36,859 bases of DNA from Falsirhodobacter flavus (GTDB lineage: Bacteria > Pseudomonadota > Alphaproteobacteria > Rhodobacterales > Rhodobacteraceae), in assembly GCA_029846755.1 (NCBI GenBank), contig JARWBI010000019.1:1-36859 (forward strand), written 5' to 3'. This document shows positions 33,759 through 36,859 of the stretch, piece after piece; position 1 is the first letter of the stretch; each line of letters opens with the position of its first letter. The translations under genes were made by a program, and so were the position numbers. The notes below the pieces were generated by a model, which saw nothing but the letters and a program-made list of their open reading frames with translations, was not told the DNA's origin and made no database searches.

Positions 33759-34016
33759 ATGCGACGAGATGACAATGACAACGCGAGCGACCATGTATCG
33801 CCGGAACCGGAAGCGATAAAGCCGGGCGAGGCGGCGGTGGTGCTGAACGTCCCATTGCGCATGATCAAGGATTTCATCGCCGACGGCTCTCTACGCCTGC
33901 ACGATGACGGCGTTATCCGAGCCGATGTGCTTCATCTCGCCGAGCAGCGAAGTATCACCGCACGTGCCGCTCTTGATCAGCTGGAAGAATGGGGCGTGGG
34001 TCGCGACTTCGAATAA
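33759..34016 (+). CDS. Small excisionase-like helix-turn-helix protein
   Basis: 85 aa. GAGGG at 33746-33750, eight bases before the ATG, supports the start. After an acidic, disordered N-terminus (RRDDNDNASDHVSPEPE) the core PGEAAVVLNVPLRMIKDFIA followed by DGSLRLHDDGVIRADVLHL fits the MerR/excisionase winged helix: helix, turn, recognition helix, short wing. Its stop is eight bases from the convergent HNH gene and its start is divergent from the toxin-antitoxin operon. It could regulate a neighbour or direct excision of a mobile element; no integrase is present in the window. Confidence 0.75.
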   Translation: MRRDDNDNASDHVSPEPEAIKPGEAAVVLNVPLRMIKDFIADGSLRLHDDGVIRADVLHLAEQRSITARAALDQLEEWGVGRDFE

Positions 34017-34024
34017 CACGGCGG

Positions 34025-34960
34025 CTATCCCCACGGTGACGGACCATCCAGCACCACCTGACCAAAGACATTCTCGCGATGCCAGCGCAGGTTTGCGGGA
34101 TGGGGATGGTGCTGTGGATTGACTGGCTTCAGCAGCCGTCCGTCGGCGGGCAACAGGCGCGCAATCACATCACCTGGCACCTTGTTATGCGAAACGAGAA
34201 TGCTCTCGCTGTCCTCGGCTACCGAGATCAGGCCGCGGTCGAACATCCAATGCAGCGTCCCGGACAGCGCCAGTCCGTTGCGCACGGAATCGCTGCCGTC
34301 ATGCTCGACCGGCCGGATATGCGCTGCCTGCACCTCGGGCCGCCCGCCGCCGTTGCGCAGTCGCAAGCCTGACATCGCGCAGCGATAGTCATATGCCTCA
34401 CGCACACGGCGGCTGAAGGCGACCTCTCGGTATTTCCTGCGGGTCAAACGCTCGACCACGGGGCGCACAAAAATCGCCGCTGCTTCCTCGATATCGCGCG
34501 GCGGAGTGCCATGCTTCGGATCGTAGCGGGTCGCTTCAATATCCTCCAGGTCCTGCGGCAGGCCAAGATTGACGATCCGGTTGAAGTCCGTATCCGGCAG
34601 GCGCCGCACAGCGGACTGCGTGACACCGCCGGTAATCGGCCGTCCGTCCGCATCTGCCAGCAGGGACTCTAACGGCCGCCCATCAATCAGACGCGGCACA
34701 TTGGTGTCGAAGGGCAAGAATGTGCCAGACGCGATCAGCGCCAGATAGCGCCCCTCGACGCCGGGCTTAGGGATGACGCGTTCGATCTTGGCGACCGCGA
34801 AGTATCCGCGGCGGCCCGCCTTCACCGGCTCGTAATAGACGATCCAGTCGCCGATCGCCGCCTCGACGGCCTTCAGGTAGGCGCGCGGAAAATCGTAGAC
34901 GACATCAGGGTCGTCTTCGTAGATCGAGTCGGCCTTGTGCATCAGAACGAGCTTTACCAT
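34025..34960 (-). CDS. PUA-like plus HNH endonuclease, possible modification-dependent restriction enzyme
   Basis: 311 aa from the ATG at 34960; a TTG at 34996 is open but has GGAGG directly abutting it, so it is less likely. The N-terminal 90 residues (DVVYDFPRAYLKAVEAAIGD, then WIVYYEPVKAGRRGYFAVAK and YLALIASG) look like a PUA-superfamily domain of the EVE/SRA-like kind, which flips and reads modified bases. The C-terminal third is an HNH_2 nuclease: YDYRCAMSG, AAHIRPVEHDG with the catalytic His near 215, RNGLALSGTLHWMFD with Asn near 230 and His near 237. Fusion of a base-reading domain with HNH is the layout of modification-dependent restriction enzymes acting on phage DNA. No methyltransferase is nearby, consistent with that. 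The specificity is inferred. Confidence 0.85.
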   Translation of the reverse strand: MVKLVLMHKADSIYEDDPDVVYDFPRAYLKAVEAAIGDWIVYYEPVKAGRRGYFAVAKIERVIPKPGVEGRYLALIASGTFLPFDTNVPRLIDGRPLESLLADADGRPITGGVTQSAVRRLPDTDFNRIVNLGLPQDLEDIEATRYDPKHGTPPRDIEEAAAIFVRPVVERLTRRKYREVAFSRRVREAYDYRCAMSGLRLRNGGGRPEVQAAHIRPVEHDGSDSVRNGLALSGTLHWMFDRGLISVAEDSESILVSHNKVPGDVIARLLPADGRLLKPVNPQHHPHPANLRWHRENVFGQVVLDGPSPWG

Positions 34961-35215
34961 TGCGCGGTAGAAAAACAGAAATCCCGCTAGGCGCAACCTC
35001 CAACCATCTAGCGGACGAGGACGTCATAGTGGGTGCAATCGGATTGCACGGGTCATTCACGCGCCGATCACAGTTGACGCACATCGCGAAGACGAGACTT
35101 GGACATAGCGTTCAATCCTCAAACGACTGGGCGCACCAGATCCCACGACCCTGCGAGACCAAGCCAAGCGCCCCGTCGCTATAAAGCTCATTGCACCGCT
35201 ATGATGAGTATAAAA

Positions 35216-35611
35216 ATGCACAAGAAAACCTATGCCAACACCGATCTTGCCCGGTATCTCGAGCGTCGCGTGTTGGAGCTGAAGCCCAAGAAAACCCAGG
35301 GCGAGATCGCCGTTCGTGCCGGTTTTACGGCAGTAAACATGATGTCGATGATCAAGTCCGGGGCTACAAAGCTACCTCTCGACCGCGCGCCCGACCTCGC
35401 CGACGCGCTCGAATGCGATCGGGCATATCTGATGCTGCTCGCATTGGATCAGGCCGTCGGCAAGACCGCCGCGGCCGCAATCGCCGAGGTCTTCGGCACG
35501 CCTGTCACGACGAACGAGCAGCAATGGTTGGAGGAACTTCGAGAGGTGTCCAGCAAGACCGACCCTCGCATGACTGTTCGTTTGCGGGCGGCATTCAGGG
35601 CGATCTTCTGA
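35216..35611 (+). CDS. XRE-like helix-turn-helix protein
   Basis: 131 aa from the ATG at 35216. ATGs at 35201 and 35204 are also in frame; none has a clear ribosome-binding site, so the start may be five codons earlier. The N-terminal half is a Cro/C1-type helix-turn-helix: DLARYLERRVLELKPKKTQG, then EIAVRAGFTAVNMMSMIKSG with a T in place of the usual S at the turn, then LPLDRAPDLADALECDRAYL. The C-terminal part (AAAAIAEVFG, QQWLEELREVSSKTDP) is helical and may dimerise or bind a ligand. Probably a transcriptional regulator of an island gene; its target is unknown. Confidence 0.82.
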   Translation: MHKKTYANTDLARYLERRVLELKPKKTQGEIAVRAGFTAVNMMSMIKSGATKLPLDRAPDLADALECDRAYLMLLALDQAVGKTAAAAIAEVFGTPVTTNEQQWLEELREVSSKTDPRMTVRLRAAFRAIF

Positions 35612-36131
35612 AACCAGCGCGGCGCCCCTCATACAATAGAACGGGCGTCGTCACGCGCTCCCGACAGGAGGAACCCGCTTATCCGTCAACCACCGTAAAG
35701 CGGTCCAGAGGGGCGTGGTAAAGTTCAGATACTCGGACGTCTTTACGTTTCTTGACCGAGATTGACGGCGGTTGATGAAAATGGGCTGGATTCGCTTTTT
35801 TGGGCGCCGATGAGGCACTTCGGGCGTCCGCTGTTTTCGTGCAGGACGGTCTGCTCCTGAATGGCAGCGTGTCTACAAAGATCAGCCGGCACAACGTCGT
35901 TTGGCATGCACTCACGCAGGTCACCCATGATATGACGATTGTCGGCTCTCTGAAAGAGACCGGACTAGCACGCCCCGGCAAGGACAACAGAGCACGCGGC
36001 GGGGAGTTCGCGGACAGAGAGTAGGCTTCGTATGCCGAAACGATGGATGGCTCACTAAGGCTTGCAGAAAACGCATCCTCCGCGCCCATTGCCTCTGTTA
36101 ACATCCGGCGGGTTGCAAGACTCAGCCCAGG

Positions 36132-36155
36132 CGAAACGGCGGCTCCGCCGTTTCG
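36132..36155 (+). terminator. Strong GC-rich hairpin, terminator-like
   Basis: CGAAACGGCGG (36132-36142) and CCGCCGTTTCG (36145-36155) form an 11-bp perfect stem around CT. On the plus strand it is followed by TTCTTAGCTT, a poor U tract. It may terminate transcription from either side. Confidence 0.5.
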
Positions 36156-36313
36156 TTCTTAGCTTAACCAGCGAACCGTCGTCCTGCGGTTCAATCGATT
36201 GTCTCGGTGGTCGATATAACCCCGCGCGAACCTTTACATTCCCCTCGCCGGGGCCGCGGTCGTGATAATACCTAGAAGGCCAGAAAAGGAAACTAAAACT
36301 AGAGGACGCTCTA

Positions 36314-36330
36314 ATGCACCTAGGGTGCAT
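36314..36330. promoter_or_regulatory. Palindrome at the 3' end of the HNH gene
   Basis: ATGCACC-TAG-GGTGCAT is a perfect 7-bp dyad with a three-base centre, directly past the stop of the minus-strand HNH gene. It could be a terminator stem without U tract or a protein-binding site. Confidence 0.35.
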
Positions 36331-36331
36331 G

Positions 36332-36859
36332 TTATGACGTCGAGTTATCACAGTGGACCAAGATGCCATCGGGATCTATCCCACGCCGGCGTATCAACCG
36401 TGGCGCACATGTCACCAGAACACCGTTCACGCCATCATGTGCCACGGTGACGGCCTCAACGCCAGCCTCCAACCTGAACCAGCGATCTTTACCTTGAACA
36501 CTTGGTGCGAGGACATAACCCTTGCTGATCCGTGCCCCGGGTAGGAAGTAGGTTTGCGTCTTTCCAGTCTTCGGCTTGTTGCGCGGTGACGCCGTCTTTG
36601 AGCCGGTCCTCGCAAGCCGCGGCAATCCGATGCCGGCCGCCCGGAATCTTTCTAAGCCGTCCCAGTCAATCGGTAACGGTGGGCGAGGTCGCGGGTCTTC
36701 GACACCCAACTGCATCAGCGTGAAGCGATCCTTGCCGAAATTGCAAAGGGCGCAGCAGACGACGATATTGTCGGCTGTAGAGTGTTGATTTCCACCGAGA
36801 CGTGACCCGGTTGGGGTCATAATTTCCATTGAGAATTGACCCATGTGACCCTTCCCCCA
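36332..36859 (-). CDS. HNH endonuclease C-terminal part, cut by the window edge
   Basis: The frame is open from the right edge of the window, with an internal ATG at 36844 that is probably not the start. The sequence RLGGNQHSTADNIVVCCALC followed by NFGKDRFTLMQLGVEDPRP is the second half of an HNH domain: a histidine, then N-x-V-x-x-C-x-x-CN-x-x-K, where the paired cysteines belong to the zinc-binding version. The first HNH histidine and upstream zinc cysteines lie outside the window. The remaining 120 residues have Arg/Lys-rich and beta-type segments (FLPGARISKGYVLAP, WFRLEAGVEAVTVAHDGVNG) that I do not recognise. Function beyond a likely nuclease is open. Confidence 0.7.
   Translation of the reverse strand, partial: WGKGHMGQFSMEIMTPTGSRLGGNQHSTADNIVVCCALCNFGKDRFTLMQLGVEDPRPRPPLPIDWDGLERFRAAGIGLPRLARTGSKTASPRNKPKTGKTQTYFLPGARISKGYVLAPSVQGKDRWFRLEAGVEAVTVAHDGVNGVLVTCAPRLIRRRGIDPDGILVHCDNSTS

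Larger units (their letters stand above)
35612..36331. other. Unassigned stretch, 720 bp
   Basis: No reading frame here is convincing on either strand. The largest minus-strand frame (35679-36104) is Ser/Pro/Ala-rich without family features or a ribosome-binding site, and the plus-strand frame around 35800-36024 is likewise unrecognised. Base composition is less GC-rich than the flanking genes, suggesting non-coding or decayed mobile sequence. A strong hairpin (36132-36155) and a palindrome (36314-36330) are listed separately. Confidence 0.5.

Noticed and set aside
35679-36104. 141-aa minus-strand open frame as a possible transposase remnant
   Set aside because: I could not find any transposase motif in either strand; composition is Ser/Pro/Ala-rich, so it is left as unassigned sequence.
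36803-36819. TGACCC-GGTTG-GGGTCA dyad
   Set aside because: It lies within the coding frame of the edge HNH gene and is short enough to occur by chance in GC-rich sequence.
1-36859. CRISPR arrays or cas genes
   Set aside because: No regularly spaced repeats of 23-40 bases and no Cas proteins were found.

Overview
The window is GC-rich throughout. Its codon choice (G or C at third positions, many ATGA start/stop overlaps) and protein style suggest an alphaproteobacterium, probably of the Rhodobacterales (Paracoccus/Rhodobacter type). No rRNA, tRNA or core housekeeping gene fixes the taxon, so this is an inference. The whole window reads as an accessory defence island: it opens in the tail of an IS3-family transposase, closes in a truncated HNH-protein gene, and almost everything between is nuclease, helicase, NTPase, toxin-antitoxin or uncharacterised membrane protein.

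Left part (505-14894). A lone minus-strand gene for a degenerate resolvase-like protein (505-1092) is divergent from a seven-gene plus-strand run (1169-7620): ADP-ribosylglycohydrolase, PPP-type metallophosphatase, ASCH/PUA-like protein, class III sirtuin, a DUF697-like GTPase, a membrane-anchored GTPase and a C39-like cysteine peptidase. It meets, stop codon against stop codon, a four-gene minus-strand run (14894 to 7621): an unknown 248-aa protein, an AddB-like nuclease, an AddA-like UvrD helicase-nuclease and a WYL-domain regulator. All junctions in that second run overlap. Together these look like an NAD+/ADP-ribose and GTPase module beside a DNA end-processing module under WYL control. 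I cannot match the combination to a named defence system.

Middle (14949-19731). Two minus-strand membrane proteins lie just upstream of the AddB/AddA/WYL run; the first is split by an apparent frameshift. Divergent from them are a small calcineurin-like phosphoesterase and an overlapping pair: an exported ankyrin-repeat protein and a membrane coiled-coil protein with a perfect 132-bp-period tandem duplication.

Zorya (19747-27102). A complete minus-strand zorABCD operon encodes a type I Zorya anti-phage system: MotA-like ZorA with a long tail, MotB/OmpA-like ZorB, EH-signature ZorC and SNF2-helicase ZorD. The last three start codons overlap the preceding stops. Upstream on the same strand is a 1704-aa DEDDh exonuclease-RecQ-UvrD fusion (27260-32374), separated by 157 bp with two short dyads.

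Right part (32375-36859). A 630-bp stretch without a convincing gene carries a series of hairpins (two with GNRA tetraloops) that looks like structured RNA, possibly a group II intron remnant. Then come a Doc-type toxin with an AbrB-like antitoxin, a small excisionase-like HTH protein, a PUA-like/HNH protein that may be a modification-dependent endonuclease, an XRE-like regulator, about 700 bp of unassigned sequence with a strong hairpin, and a second HNH gene running off the right edge.
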